From: Sympetrum striolatum
Taxonomy: Eukaryota; Arthropoda; Insecta; Odonata; Libellulidae
DNA length: 64,000 nt
Assembly (NCBI GenBank): GCA_947579665.1
Contig: OX388346.1
Location: 87,980,615 to 88,044,614, forward strand
Reading direction: 5' to 3'
In this document: piece by piece, positions 34,684-46,653 of the stretch
Layout of the letters: each line of letters starts with the position of its first letter
How positions within the stretch are numbered: the stretch's first letter is position 1
Made by a program: the position numbers and the translations under genes
Notes under the pieces: model-generated
Databases searched by the model: none
Told to the model about the DNA's origin: nothing
What the model saw: only the letters and a program-made list of their open reading frames with translations

Positions 34684-34775
34684 TTTAGATTAGATAGCTT
34701 CTGGCATTCAAATTGTTATATTTGATTTACTCTAAATTCCTGTTTCATCGGCTCAAATTCATGTTTTCCAATAAA
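34684..34775 (+). terminator. displaced 3' UTR with polyadenylation signal
   Basis: Continues the 3' UTR split by the LINE. TTAGATTAGAT-GCTTCTGGCATT is shared with the duplicate at 40,338-40,370, and AATAAA lies at 34,770-34,775 (duplicate: 40,433-40,438). Both are followed by ATGTTTG. With the LINE in place, the signal is more than 2 kb from the stop codon. Confidence 0.5.
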
Positions 34776-36230
34776 ATGTTTGAATGGATACCGCGTTTTA
34801 TTCTATTGCAATAATATAGACTTACGATGCATTTTGGTTGGATTTAGGAAAATGGAAAGACGGTCTTGGATACAATATTAATCTTGATAGGTAAGAAACC
34901 TATATCACAAAACGATTTCTTAAAACATTTTGGTATTTCTATGAAAAAAAAAGTTCGTACAATAAAAACGTTTACTTCACTGCGGGATATGATGTTGTAG
35001 TTTAATTACCGAACCTAGGTCGTGTACGCATTATTTATCCTTATGTAGAAAAAGTTTTTATTATCTATCTGTCTACTGATAATAACTACCACGAATCCTT
35101 AGTCCGTCCTGTTTAAAAATGAAGATCTCTAAAGATACATGCTTCAATTGATTAAATTAAAATTAACAGGATAAATAAACGCTCAAACTTTCAGTGGTCT
35201 GTATAAAATCGTGATGGATCAATACAGACGTCGATGGACGATATAACTTCTAAATTCTGCGCCAATTGACTTGCATTTGTTCCTTCGTCTTCCACGTTAT
35301 CTTCTGTCACTTATTTTCGTTTTGTTGTTCGGTCTGTATCCTGTTTCTCAATTTTCATAAACTATGAATTCTTCCCCGTTTTCTTTCAATTGATTGATTT
35401 ATTTAGCTGCTTTGGGTGTACAGTATAATATTCACTCTGTTCTATACTGCCTCTATGCGTCTAAGTTATGACAACGTCGAATCGCGGACAGCCATGTTGG
35501 AAATGCGTTCAACTTTAGTGTGAGCATTCCCACCTTCGATTTTTACCTGTGAATGGACATAAGCGGTCGAAGCACTTATAAAAATAGTATCGTTAATAAA
35601 ACATCGTGATTTTTCTCCTAATGCTCATAGTACCTCGCTGAGGCAAATTTTATTCCTATGAATATATTTAGTACTCATGCTGGTGATAATCTATCGACTT
35701 TTGCGTTTTTATTCATTTCCCTAATTACCTCGTTTATCACTTTCTTCGGCAGTCCAACTATTTTTCTCTTTTTTCAATGAGTTGTATTTATAATACTAGC
35801 ATTATTACTGCTGAATGGTGGGAGTGGTAGCATTCGCAAAGGGCTTAGCAGTATATGGATTATTCAAATAAATTATTCTTAGATACAAAATTAAGCTACG
35901 GACGAAAACATGGCTATCAAAAACCATTCCTCGGATCCACCTTTATGCATGAAGAGCTGCCAAAAACATATATATTTCGGAGTCGAAATAAATAACCCAC
36001 ACTTGCCTATACGTCAACACCATTATTGGAATCTTTAGAATTGATACTGTTCATTATTGATTCGTATATTTGAATTAGCAAATACATCATTTCTGCAATA
36101 CTAAGACACTCCCACGGAAAGCATGCATAGAGTAATTCAAAGTTACAGACTCCGATCATAATACCAGAACAAATATATTTTATGTAACACATTTAAGCCT
36201 TAATAGGATTTTGTAGAAGTGTACATACGT
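34776..36230. other. AT-rich spacer, no gene seen
   Basis: No sustained open frame or transposon end is recognised. Confidence 0.3.
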
Positions 36231-36239
36231 TCGGTGATA

Positions 36240-38115
36240 GGGATATTATACCCCGAAATTGAAAAGTCTAGTCACTAGTTTAATACATGAGACCTTCAAC
36301 AAATGCGCGCAGCAATGGGTCCGTATGAGCTTTTCGTGTGTCACAATGTAAATACTTTTCAAAGCGATACGTAAATAACAAAAAGCTTCTCCTCTTGCTA
36401 ACCCCGCTCAAAGGAACGTTTCTATCAGTTTGCCGTATTAACCCACAGCACCACAGATCAGCAGATGTTATTGCTATATTTCGTGTATGAAGAAGAACTT
36501 TGGATAATTAAAAAGTAATAGAGAAACGTGGAATCAGAAGGAATGTTACCTTGTTTATTTTTCTTCGTTGTAGTTTCTACATGCAGATGTAAGATAACGT
36601 AGCCTGAATAGTTTGAGGCGGCTTGTGGGTCTGTTTAGGAACATAGTTGCAAATCCTGTGAGAAACTAAGAGTAAAATACAACACCATAAGCGAAGGAAA
36701 GAAAAAAGTGTTTGGCGAAGGTAAGAAACAAAATTACTGGGGACAGGTATTGATGCTGTCCTTTTTAGTTTAAATTCATTATCTGATAAATAATTAGGAT
36801 GAGTATGATAACTAACTATGAAGCAAAAGATTACTAAAGTATACTGATCGTGGTGCTAAAGATTTATAGTATTTGCAATTTTATTTCTTCTAAAGGTCTT
36901 TCAGACTATTGATTTAATTTAATATTCTAAAGGCCATTACATTAGTGATATGTGAATTCCCATTTAGGTTCATGTGATAAGGCATCGGAGAATCCTAATT
37001 TGATGTTGGTAAACATTTTTGATTTGCCTTCCTCAACCCGGTTCCCGTAGAATTGATTTTGTGTAATTTTTACTTTTTCAGTGACTGATGGAAAACATTG
37101 AGGATACATTCTTTACATTTTCCCATCAATAGATTAGTCGTAGATTCTCCATCTTCATTCTGGGATCATCTCGCTGCTTATACTACTTTTAAATGTGCCA
37201 GTGGATTTGAAATCGTAGTACAAGTGAAATGAAATTCAGTAACTAAAATGCATAATATATGTTGGAATTTACATGCGTGAAACGTACGTGAGTCCCGGTC
37301 ATTCTGATCACTTCCGTTCATCAATGCCTATATTAAGGTTTTTGGTTACCTTGATGGTCTCTTATATTCTCTATAAACCAGCATAACGTTGATAAGGATT
37401 ATTACCTTTTCAACAACTGTGCGTAAATTGAAAATTATTAATTTTTAGTAAACAAATTATTAACAAAATGATGACATCTTTTCCACATCATCGTTTCATT
37501 TTTTATTCAAACCCTAATTGCAACAAAAAATTAAGTAAGTTTTACAATGTATGTATGATTAATTACGATAATCAGTGAGTTAATGACGATACTCTTACCC
37601 CTGTTATATTCGAACGGTTCCAAATTAAACTGTATACACATTCATTCAATGTCAAAACGTTTATTATGCCCGAAGTTATTCTTAGCCGTTATTTGTTATT
37701 ATTTTTAGGCTCACTCGACCTGGCTATTTAGTTAAACTTCACTTTAGAGACCAGTTTAGGCTTAAATGTCGATTATAATGATATTATCTCATGCCTCAAT
37801 CTTCAATGATCTATTAATTTAACTATATCAAAAAGGGAATTGAACATTGAAAGATCAAGATATGATACTTCTGCATTCCTTCCAGCGCAATATCTAGCAT
37901 TCATTTCGATAAAGCAAATAACCAGTCGAAATATCTCTCTAAGATATAAGTAACATGCTGTGAAGAATCTCGTGGAAAAGTATACGACAAGTAAAAATAA
38001 TGAAATTTCCTTTAAGCGTCTGTAGCAACCAAGTTTTATTTATAGCAACGTAGCATTTTAAAGATACTACTGTAAAATAAAAGAGTTTTGATTGCTGTCT
38101 GAAATTTCTTTTTGT
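36240..38115. mobile_element. old, diverged Helitron relic
   Basis: Blocks match the interior of the Helitrons at 22-28 kb: ATGAGCTTTTCGTGTGTCAC near 36,325, TGTTATTGCTATATTTCGTG near 36,465, and AGGAACATAGTTGCAAATC near 36,640. The module AGCAACCAAGTTTTATTTAT near 38,025 is the reverse complement of GTTGCTATAAATAAAACTTG seen in the younger copies. No intact ends were found, so the copy is eroded and possibly rearranged. Confidence 0.5.
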
Positions 38116-38142
38116 CAACATGGGAAACAGAGATCATGATCA

Positions 38143-38245
38143 ACTTGATCGAGTATGGTCCTTCAGACGAGCGACTTCAGAGCCAACCAGATTCACGTGT
38201 GAACACATTGGAGCGGGACTTGAAGAAATCAGCTTGGAAGGATTT
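38143..38245 (+). pseudogene. duplicate of exon b, degraded
   Basis: ATGGTCCTTCAG followed by RATSEPTRFTCEHIGAGL parallels the acceptor and start of the exon at 31,584. Similarity is lost in the second half, where it reads EEISLEGFAAG before a possible donor (GCAG, GTAAAT). It may be an independent exon copy from tandem duplication of the gene. Confidence 0.4.
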
Positions 38246-38555
38246 GCGGCAGGTAAATCAGAGGTACATCATACCTCTTGGATTTTAGCCGCTATTTTCG
38301 CTATCCGCCATATCTTCTACTTGCGAGAGGACTGGAGAATATTTCTGCAAAGATAGGAAGGAAAATATCTGTGCAAATATGCCGGCTTACATTAACTCCA
38401 TGAAAAAGCATATCTCTTCCATTACGACCGATAAAGCCATAGAAAGATCTTATCAAATTGCAATGAAGTTTACGGATGTATCTACATGCTATAAAGTATT
38501 CTGTACTCCCTGCTTGACCATTCCTACATTACTTACAATTCGTTTAGGTGTCTTG

Positions 38556-38720
38556 GTGGAAATGTAGTGGAAGAAGGAAATGTGAAGGCAGATCATCCCG
38601 GAGAACAGAAAACCTGGTTAAGGAGGTAATTCTTGGTCTTCGTGGAAATGAAGTGGCAGAAGAAGTAAGTGATTCAGTCAAAAACTCTACCGAACCCGGG
38701 AACCAGAGAACCTGGTCAAC
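38556..38720 (+). repeat. short direct duplication in a possible exon
   Basis: GTCTTGGTGGAAATG-AGTGG followed by CCCGGAGAACAGAAAACCTGG repeats about 78 bases later as GTCTTCGTGGAAATGAAGTGG and CCCGGGAACCAGAGAACCTGG. The frame through both is open for 79 codons (38,548-38,787) but not recognised. Near splice-like signals flank the first copy. Confidence 0.35.
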
Positions 38721-38819
38721 GAGATATGATATGAATTTCATAATAAAGCAGTACTATGTGAAATTTAAGACGAAAAATAATCGTTAATCTGCGCATTAAT
38801 TAATAATGCATACATTTAG

Positions 38820-38996
38820 ATCCCTCCGTGACTCGAAGTCTTGGCCAATGCTCCATACCGGCAACACATCTGCTGATGATGTTAACCGTAGATTGAAGTA
38901 AGACAGACTGAACCAGCAAGAGTAATTTGCAAACATAGAAGGCCGGGACTAAATGCCCGAGGAACTAGAAGTGGAAGGATTTACAGCATTTATAAG
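38820..38996 (+). pseudogene. fused duplicates of exons a and b
   Basis: 38,820-38,897 matches exon a base for base in length. It then keeps only the first bases of the intron (GTAAGACAG) before joining exon b sequence directly (TEPARVICKHRRPGLNARG, GRIYSIYK) and a GTATAT donor at 38,997. The deletion has removed the intron and the first few codons of exon b, so it is a broken copy. Confidence 0.5.
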
Positions 38997-39519
38997 GTAT
39001 ATTCTACTTATTGTAGATCTAATACCGGGTGTTCTCTTCAACCAATTCTTTAATTTGGCAGCTGACAAAACTTTGTTTATTGAAATCTTTGTTATTGTCA
39101 TGGTGCACTCTAATTATTACATCATTACACAATACCGGGTATATTTAATCAAATGTGTCCTGTTTCAATCAATTGTCTTAATATTATCTAAATCTACCAG
39201 CTATAATTTAAAATGTGAATAATCTAACCACGAATTTTCTCCAAATAGCGTGAGCTTATCTTCATTCTACCATACCATCGTAATTGTAAAAATATTGTTT
39301 TAAGAAGAATATAACCCAACGCGGAAGGCCTGTCAACGTTACATTCGTCATTTGAAACCGAACTTAAAATGAGAATTCAATGTTTTGATTCACAGTTACT
39401 GCTCATCTTGGAATTGTTAACCACTTTCTTCATAAATAGATATTACAAGTAAAGGTTAAGACATAAACTATGTATTTGTTTGTAATAAGTGACGTTTAAA
39501 ATATTATTTCATGCAATAT

Positions 39520-39627
39520 TGTAGTGCCTATACTCGTCTCCGGGATCCGCCATACGAACAACTTCCGAATACGAAAGAATGAGATGCATGGGCTGGAAGA
39601 AGTGGAAGGATTTACAGCATCTATGAG
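39520..39627 (+). pseudogene. chimeric remnant of exons c and b
   Basis: It starts like exon c (TGTAGTGCC then CTCCGGGATCCGCCA). It switches to exon b start (CGAACAACTTCCGAA) and ends like exon b (AAGTGGAAGGATTTACAGC, then ATGAG and GTGTTC). The frame is disrupted. It records recombination among the duplicated exons. Confidence 0.4.
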
Positions 39628-40030
39628 GTGTTCATTGCATCTCTAATACTGCAATTTATTTAGGTGTGTACTTTTTCAATGAAAAGCTTCAAATAGATTT
39701 TAATCTTGCCAGTGATGGTTAAAAACGTGAATGATGCAATTGCAAATTTTCTCCACATAATGTGATCTTAACTTCATTCAACTATGCCATCGTTACCTCA
39801 AGTTTTATGAACAATTATTGTATATGCTAAAATCCCAATTACCCTTCATTCGTAATTTTAATCCGAACTTGTATGAAAATACAATTTTTTGATTCACAAT
39901 TTCAGCTTTTCATGGAAATTTTAATCAATAATCTTTTTCTTAAAAAATATTACAAGAATAGGAAAAAGATATTAACTACGAATTTGTTTGTGAAAAGTGA
40001 CGTTTCTTGTATGATTTCCATTTATGTCGC

Positions 40031-40438
40031 AGTGCCCATTTGTGTCCAGTGTCTGCCACTGAAGAATATTCACTAATAGTAGTGATTTAGTTCACCTGCA
40101 TTGTAGAAGCGGTAACTGTGTTGGCTTTGAGAGCGGTAACAGCCGACGTAAGTGTCTTTTAGTCATTTTTCTTCGTATATTCAATAAAATCAATAATTTC
40201 AAATTCGTAGTGAAGCATGAATTACATACATGTATTCAATATTTGTCACAGGCTTAAGTAGGAGCTCCAGCTTCAGCAGCAGTCACCTCAGCTCGGACAC
40301 ATTGGGGAGTAGTAAAACATATACTTCAGCTTTAAATATTTAGATTAGATGGCTTCTGGCATTCAAATTAATATATATTTGATTTGTATCCATTCTAACT
40401 TTCTGCCTTTACGGCGTTAATTCTTTGTTTTGAATAAA
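40031..40438 (+). pseudogene. duplicate of exons c, d and 3' UTR
   Basis: CAGTGCCCATTTGTGTCCAG-GTCTGCCAC near 40,031 parallels exon c and ends at a GTAAGTGTC donor near 40,145. After an intron with the same TATGTATTCAATATTTGTC context as the first copy, TCACAGGCTTAAG near 40,252 opens a shortened exon d. Polyadenylation signal AATAAA lies at 40,433-40,438. In-frame disruption suggests a decayed tandem duplicate. Confidence 0.5.
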
Positions 40439-40969
40439 ATGTTTGGATCAGCTGCGTCTTTTATTTACTAATAATATTACAATATTATAAACTTGCAATG
40501 CACCAACCGTCTGGGTTGTATTTGCAATAGTTATTAAGAGTTCTGATGGGTTGTATGACACTAAATTTTTATCAGCTGCCGGCAATTTTGTTGAGGAAAG
40601 TCTTTCTATTAGCATAAAGAACTGAGAATGAACGACTATTTCCGGTTAATTATGTTGAACACTTGTGCAAATTTTCTCTAACAAGATAGGACAGGTTATA
40701 CGATTGTTTAGTAAGCGGTAAAGGAACATTAGGCTAGCAGTTTTATTTCTAATGTTCAGTGTCTCCAGATCAAATTTACGTATAATTTAATTGTAATTGA
40801 TAATATGAGAATCATCAATTCGCATATAAGTCGGATTTCTTTAAAATATTGCAAGATACTTGGTTTAACTTTCGATTTAAAAAATATCACCGCAGCATCC
40901 CTTGCCTTAAATTCTATTTTCATCTGTTCTTAGACCTATTCTGGAATATTGTTCACCTTTATATATATA
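40439..40969. other. spacer before the Helitron-like array
   Basis: No gene or repeat boundary is recognised. The array starts at the TATATATA tract ending at 40,969. Confidence 0.3.
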
Positions 40970-42038
40970 CGAGTAAAATGTAGCTTGCATACTGCAAGCA
41001 GATCAGCAATACTTATTTCATATCGGCATCATATCGGGAGTGTCCAAAAAAAAAAGGATTGAAATTTTTCTTAAAATTCGCTGAAATTTCATCGTCTGGT
41101 ATCGAACCCTGGTCTTACTGGTGAACCTACTATGCAGCACAACAGAAGAATACTATCTCTAACTATGTGTGAAAGTTCAAGCAGAATTATTGACTGCAAC
41201 TGCATGAAACAACGTCCTACTTTTCACGAAGGTAGATGGCTCTCTGGATTCGAACCAAGGACTATTTAGGAAATATAAAACATGATTTTGAAATGTATCT
41301 ATGTTCTATATCTATATGACTAATTTCATGTTTTAATATTATTGGGAAGGGGTTCAAATTAATTTTAAAAAATCGGATAATTTACTGATTGCAGAGACGC
41401 CTGGTGTCGAACCCAGGAAATTTTGGTAATTGTGAATGCTTAGTATGATTTATTAGGACTTAATCTTATTTCATACAAAGTTTAAAGTCGATATCATGCC
41501 GGGAAGTACCTAAAACCTAATTCTGTTATCTCCATAAGAAATGCATAGAGGAATGTAAATGGCTCTCTGGGATCAAACCAAGGACCATCAGTGAATATGT
41601 AAAATTTCATTAGGAAATATATTTATGATCTACAACTCCCTGCCGAATTTCAAGTTTCCATGACATCGGGAAAGGGTCCAAAAAAAATCTTAAAAATCGC
41701 CACAATGCATTTTAAACGGCCGATTTTTGCCTTGACCTAGCACCGAACCCAGGTTATTTTCTGTAAAACTCATTTATGTTTTCGATAGATCATGACCATA
41801 TATAAAGGCTCCTAGAGTTTCGATTCTCTACCTATCCGGGAAATATTTTTTAAAAATTCCCGAAAATCTATGTAATGCATTTAAACGGGAAAACTCGGGA
41901 CTTTGGGGCCCTCTGGAATCGAACCCATGACACTGAGGATCAAAATCACAATTTTTCTGGTGGTTAATTGTTATGGCCAAGATGTCGTAAAAATTTCAAG
42001 TCAATGACGCTTGTGGTTTAGGCTGTGAATTTGTATCC
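40970..42038 (-). mobile_element. array element H1 (subfamily I, complete, six monomers)
   Basis: Minus-strand copy. The 3' end is at the left: CTCG at 40,973-40,970, 9 nt, then the hairpin GCTTGCA-GTA-TGCAAGC at 40,999-40,983. The other end is the conserved start GGATAC (42,038). T-arm-like motifs lie near 41,097, 41,243, 41,400, 41,564, 41,738 and 41,911. The stem in the third is perfect (CCTGG-GTTCGACA-CCAGG in consensus). No protein-coding content. Confidence 0.75.
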
Positions 42039-42099
42039 TATCTATCTATATCTATTATATATAGATGCTTCTCCGGATTCATTCATATATATACCTATA

Positions 42100-43200
42100 C
42101 GAGTAAAATGTAGCTTGCATACTGCAAGCAGATCGACAACACTAATTTCATATCGGCATCATATCGGGACGGACATCAAAAGAAAAAAAAAATTCAAAAT
42201 ATTCGTAGAATTCGCTGCAATTTAATCACCTGGCAGCGAACCCCGGTCTTCCTGGTGTACTTACTATGCAGCAAAATAGAAAATTACCATATCAAACTAT
42301 GTGTGAAAATTCAAGCAAAACTATTAGGTGCAACAACCTCAAACGACGTCCTACTATTCACATACACTCCTTATTTGAGAAATTATAATGTGCTCTGGCA
42401 TCGAACCCAGGAACAGCATGGTCTTATCTATTTTTTTTTCTTAAACAAAGTGTTAATATACATCTTCCATTTAAGCAAGAGCTCCCTTACATATCGATAA
42501 ATGCATAAAAAAATCATGAAAAGATATCCCATAGTATTATATATGGGTGATATTTTTACCGCCCGGCATCGAACCCGGGTCTTTCAGGCAATACTTTCTA
42601 TGCAGAAAAAAGGAAAACACCATCTCTAACCGCGTATGCAAATTCAAGCAGAAATATTGGTTACAACTGCCTCAATTGACGTCCTACTTTTCCTTTATAT
42701 TCCTTATGAGAGAAACGTTATTGTGCTCTGGCTTCGAACCCAGGAACAGTACGGTCTTATGAAAATTTTTTTCTAAAACTTATTCGTACCATACATCTTC
42801 CAGCCAAGCACGAACATCCTATCATTTCGATAAGTGCATCTAAAAAAATAATGAAAAACGGCTCCCATGTATTTTAAAGGGCAGATCTTTGCATCGTCCT
42901 AGCATCGAACCCAGGATAACTTTTGTAAAAGTCTTTGATGTTTTCGAAAGTCCAAGACCATAAATATAGGCACCTTGAGTTTTACTTCTCTACCTATCCG
43001 GAAAGTATTTTTTTTTAATTCCCGAAAATCACGGCAATGCATTCAAACGGGAAAAATCGGGACTTTGGGGCCCTCTGGAATCGAACCTATGACACTGAGG
43101 ATCAAAGTCTCTTTTTTCCTGGGGGTTTCACGTTATGGCCAATATGTCATAAAAATTTCAGATCAATGACGCTTGTAGTTTAGGCTGTGAATTTGTATCC
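42100..43200 (-). mobile_element. array element H2 (subfamily II, complete)
   Basis: Same ends as H1. Motifs lie near 42,230, 42,392, 42,560, 42,724, 42,897 and 43,073. Two monomers have CTGG/CCAG stems and one has CCCGG/CCGGG. By eye it is nearly identical to H6 and H13, which lie in the opposite orientation, implying recent copying. Confidence 0.75.
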
Positions 43201-43228
43201 TATCTATCTATCTATCTATATAGGTATA

Positions 43229-44301
43229 CGAGTAAAATGTAGCTTGCATACTGCAAGCAGATCGACAACACTAATTTCATAACGGCATTACATCGGGACG
43301 GTCCCGGAAAGGAAAAAAAGGATTGAAAATATTCCCAAAATTCGCTTCAATTTAATCGTCTGGCATCGAACCCGGGTCTTTTTGGTGAAATTTCTATGCA
43401 GCACATCAGAAGATCATCTTCTCTAAATACGTGTGAAAATTCAAGAAGAAATTTTGGCTACAACTGCCTCAAACGAAGACCTACTTTTCACGAATGCTAA
43501 AGCTCTCTGGATTCGAACCAAGGACGATCTAGGAGATATAAAATACGTTTTCGAAATGTATCTATAAGTTCTATATATATGCCGAATTTCAAGTTTTAAT
43601 ATTATTGGGAAGGGGTTCAAAATAATTCTTAAAAATCGGATAATTTACTGATTGTAGAGACGCCTGGTGTCGAACCCAGGAAATATTGGTAGCTGTGAAT
43701 GAACAGTATGACTTATAAGGACTTCATCTTATTTCATACAAATTTTGAAGACGATATCATGCTGGTAAGTACCTAAAACTTTTTTCTTTTATCTCCATAA
43801 GAAATGCATTGAGGAATGTAAATGGCTCTCTGGGATCGAACCAAGGACCATCAGCGAATTCGTAAAGTTTGATTATTAAATCTGTTTATGATATCTAAAC
43901 CCATGCCGCATTTCAAGTTTCCATGCCATCGGGAAAGGGTCCAAAAAAAATCTTAAAAATCGCCACAATGCATTTTAAACGGCCGATATTTGCCCCGACC
44001 TAGCATCGAACCATGGATATTTTCCGTAAAACTCATTTATGTTTTCGAAAGATCAAGACCATATATAAAGGTTCCTTGAGTTTCGATTCTCTAACTATAC
44101 GGGAAGTATTTTTAAAAAATTACCGAAAATAAAAGCAATACATTTAAACGGGAAAAATCGGGACTTTGGGGCCCTCTGGAATCGAACCTATGACACTGAG
44201 GATCAAAGTCGCTTTTTTCCTGGGGGTTTCACGTTATGGCCAATATGTCATAAAAATTTCAGATCAATGACGCTTGTAGTTTAGGCTGTGAATTAGTATC
44301 C
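43229..44301 (-). mobile_element. array element H3 (subfamily I, complete)
   Basis: Motifs are at about 43,361, 43,507, 43,663, 43,829, 44,001 and 44,174. Between H2 and H3 there is only a TATC microsatellite, without the CCGGA linker. The 3' CTCG is at 43,232-43,229. Confidence 0.75.
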
Positions 44302-44366
44302 TATCTATCTATCTATCTATATAGGTATATACATGAATGAATCCGGAGAAGCATCTATATCTATTA

Positions 44367-45473
44367 CGAGTAAAATGTTGCTTGCATACTGCAAGCACAT
44401 CGATAACAAAAGTTTTTTGTCGGCATCACATAGAGTAAGTCCACAAAAGAAAAAAAATTGGATGGAAAATATTCGTAATTTCCGCTGCAATATATCTTTC
44501 TGGCATCGAACCCAGGTCTTCCCGGTCAAACTTACTATGCAGCACCATAGAAAATCACCATCTGTAACTATGTGTGAAAATTCAAGTAGAAATATTAACT
44601 GCAACTGCCTCAAACGACGTCCTACGTTTCCCTCATATTCCTTATGAGAGAAATGCTAATGTGCTCTGGCATCGAACCCAGGAATAGTACGGTGTGTTCT
44701 AATTTTTTTTCTAAAACTAATTCTTTTCAAACATCTTCCAGCCGAGTACGAACTTCCTATCATTTCGATAAAGGCATCAAAAAATAATGAAATACTAAAC
44801 CAATGTATTTTAAACGGGAGATATATTTGCCGCCCGGCATCGAACCCGGATCTCTCTGGTAATTCCTCCTATGCAACATAATTGAAGATCACTATCTCTA
44901 ACTATGTGTGAAAATTCGAGCAGAAATATTGGCTGCAACTGCCTCAAACGACGACTTTCTTTTCCCTTATATTCCTTATGAGAAAAATGTTAATGTGCTC
45001 TGGCATCGAACCCAGGAATAGTACGGGCTTGAGAAATTTTTTTTCTTAAACCAATTCTTAATATATATCTTCTAGCTGAGCGAAAAGTTCCTTACTTTCC
45101 GGTAAGTGCATCAAAAAAATTAATAAAAACTATCCCCATGCATTTTAAATGCGGGATTTTTGCATCGTCCTAGCATCGAACCCAGGACGTTCTTATTAGT
45201 AGTCATTAATGTTTTTAATAGTTCTTGACCATATCTGTAAGCTCCTTGAATTTCGAGTCTCTAACTGTCCGGGAAGTATTATTTCAAAAATTTTGAAAAT
45301 CGCCACCATGTATCCTTATGGAGAAAATCGGGACTTTGGGGCCTTCTGGAATCGAACCCATGGCACCGAGGTTCGATGTCGGCTTTTTCCTGGAGGTTAC
45401 ACGTCATGGCCATAACGTCGTAAAAATTTCGAGTCGGTGGCACTTGTGGAACATGGTTAGAATTTTGATCCCC
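44367..45473 (-). mobile_element. array element H4 (subfamily II, alternative 5' end B)
   Basis: Its 5' end reads GGGGATCAAAATTCTAACC instead of GGATACAAATTCACAGCC. Motifs lie near 44,501, 44,666, 44,834, 44,999, 45,171 and 45,347. The hairpin and CTCG are at the left end. Confidence 0.75.
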
Positions 45474-45524
45474 TATATATATATATATATATAGGTATAT
45501 CCGGAGAAACGTCTATCTATTATA

Positions 45525-46603
45525 CGAGTAAAATGTTGCTTGCATACTGCAAGCAGATCGACAACATTAATTTCATATCGGCATCATATCGGGACAGTCC
45601 TCAAAAGAAAAAAAAGAACTGGAAATATTCTTCAAATTCTCTTCAATTTAAGTGTCTGGCATCGAACCCTGGTCTTTACTGTGAACTTACTATGCAGCAC
45701 AATAGAAGATCACCATCTCTGACTATATGTGTGAAACTTCAAGCAGAAATATTGGCTACAACTGCCTCAAAGGACGTTCTAATTTTCACGAATCTAAATT
45801 GCTCTCTGGATTCGAACCAAGGACGATCTTGGAAATCTAAAAGATGTTTCTGAAAGTTATTTATGATCTCTATCTATATGCCGAATTTCAAATTTCTATA
45901 TTATTGGGAAAGGTTTCAAAATAATTCCTAAAAATCGGATCAACTTCTGATTGCAGAGACACCTGGTGTCGAACCCAGGACATATTGTAAGTTGTGAATG
46001 CACAGTTTGATTTGTAAAAATTTGCTTTCGTTTCATGCAAAGTTTGAAGTCTATAGCATGTCGGGAAGTACCTAAATTTTGTTTCCGTTATCTCCGTAAG
46101 AAATGCATAGAGGAGTGCAAATCTCCGTCTGGGATCGAACCAAGGACCATCAGCGAACATGTAAAATTTTATTATGAAATATATTCATAATATCTATCCA
46201 CGTGCCGAGTTTCAAGTTTCTATGCCATCGGAAAAGGGTTCAAAAAAAAATCTTAAAAATCGCCGCAATGCATTTTAAACGGCCGATTTTTGCCCCGACC
46301 TAGCATCGAACCAAGGATAATATTCGTAGATGTCTTTATGGTTTCCTTTTGATATGCGCGGCATCTAGCGATCCCTCGAGTTTCAACTCTCTCCTTTTCC
46401 GGGAAGTGCCTCAAAAAAAATTTCGAAAATCCCCGCCATGTAATCTTATGGGGAAAATCGCGACATTGGGGCCTTCTGGAATCGAACCCATGACACCGAA
46501 GTTCAAAGTCGGCTTTTTCCTGGAGGTTACACGTTATGGCCAATATGTCGTAAAAATTTCAAGGCATTGGCACTTGTGGAACATGGTTAGAATTTTGATC
46601 CCC
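45525..46603 (-). mobile_element. array element H5 (subfamily I, 5' end B)
   Basis: Motifs are at about 45,657, 45,810, 45,962, 46,131, 46,301 and 46,479. Its 5' side is followed by the short linker (46,624-46,643) and then the Helitron at 46,654. Confidence 0.75.
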
Positions 46604-46653
46604 TATGAATGTATATATAAATAGGTATATCCGGAGAAGCGTCTATATATATA

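Noticed and set aside
42975..43169. ORF identical in three array elements (also 47,937-48,131 and 60,014-60,208)
   Set aside because: Its conservation follows from the DNA copies being nearly identical. It spans the hairpin motif, has no domain and is broken in other array copies.
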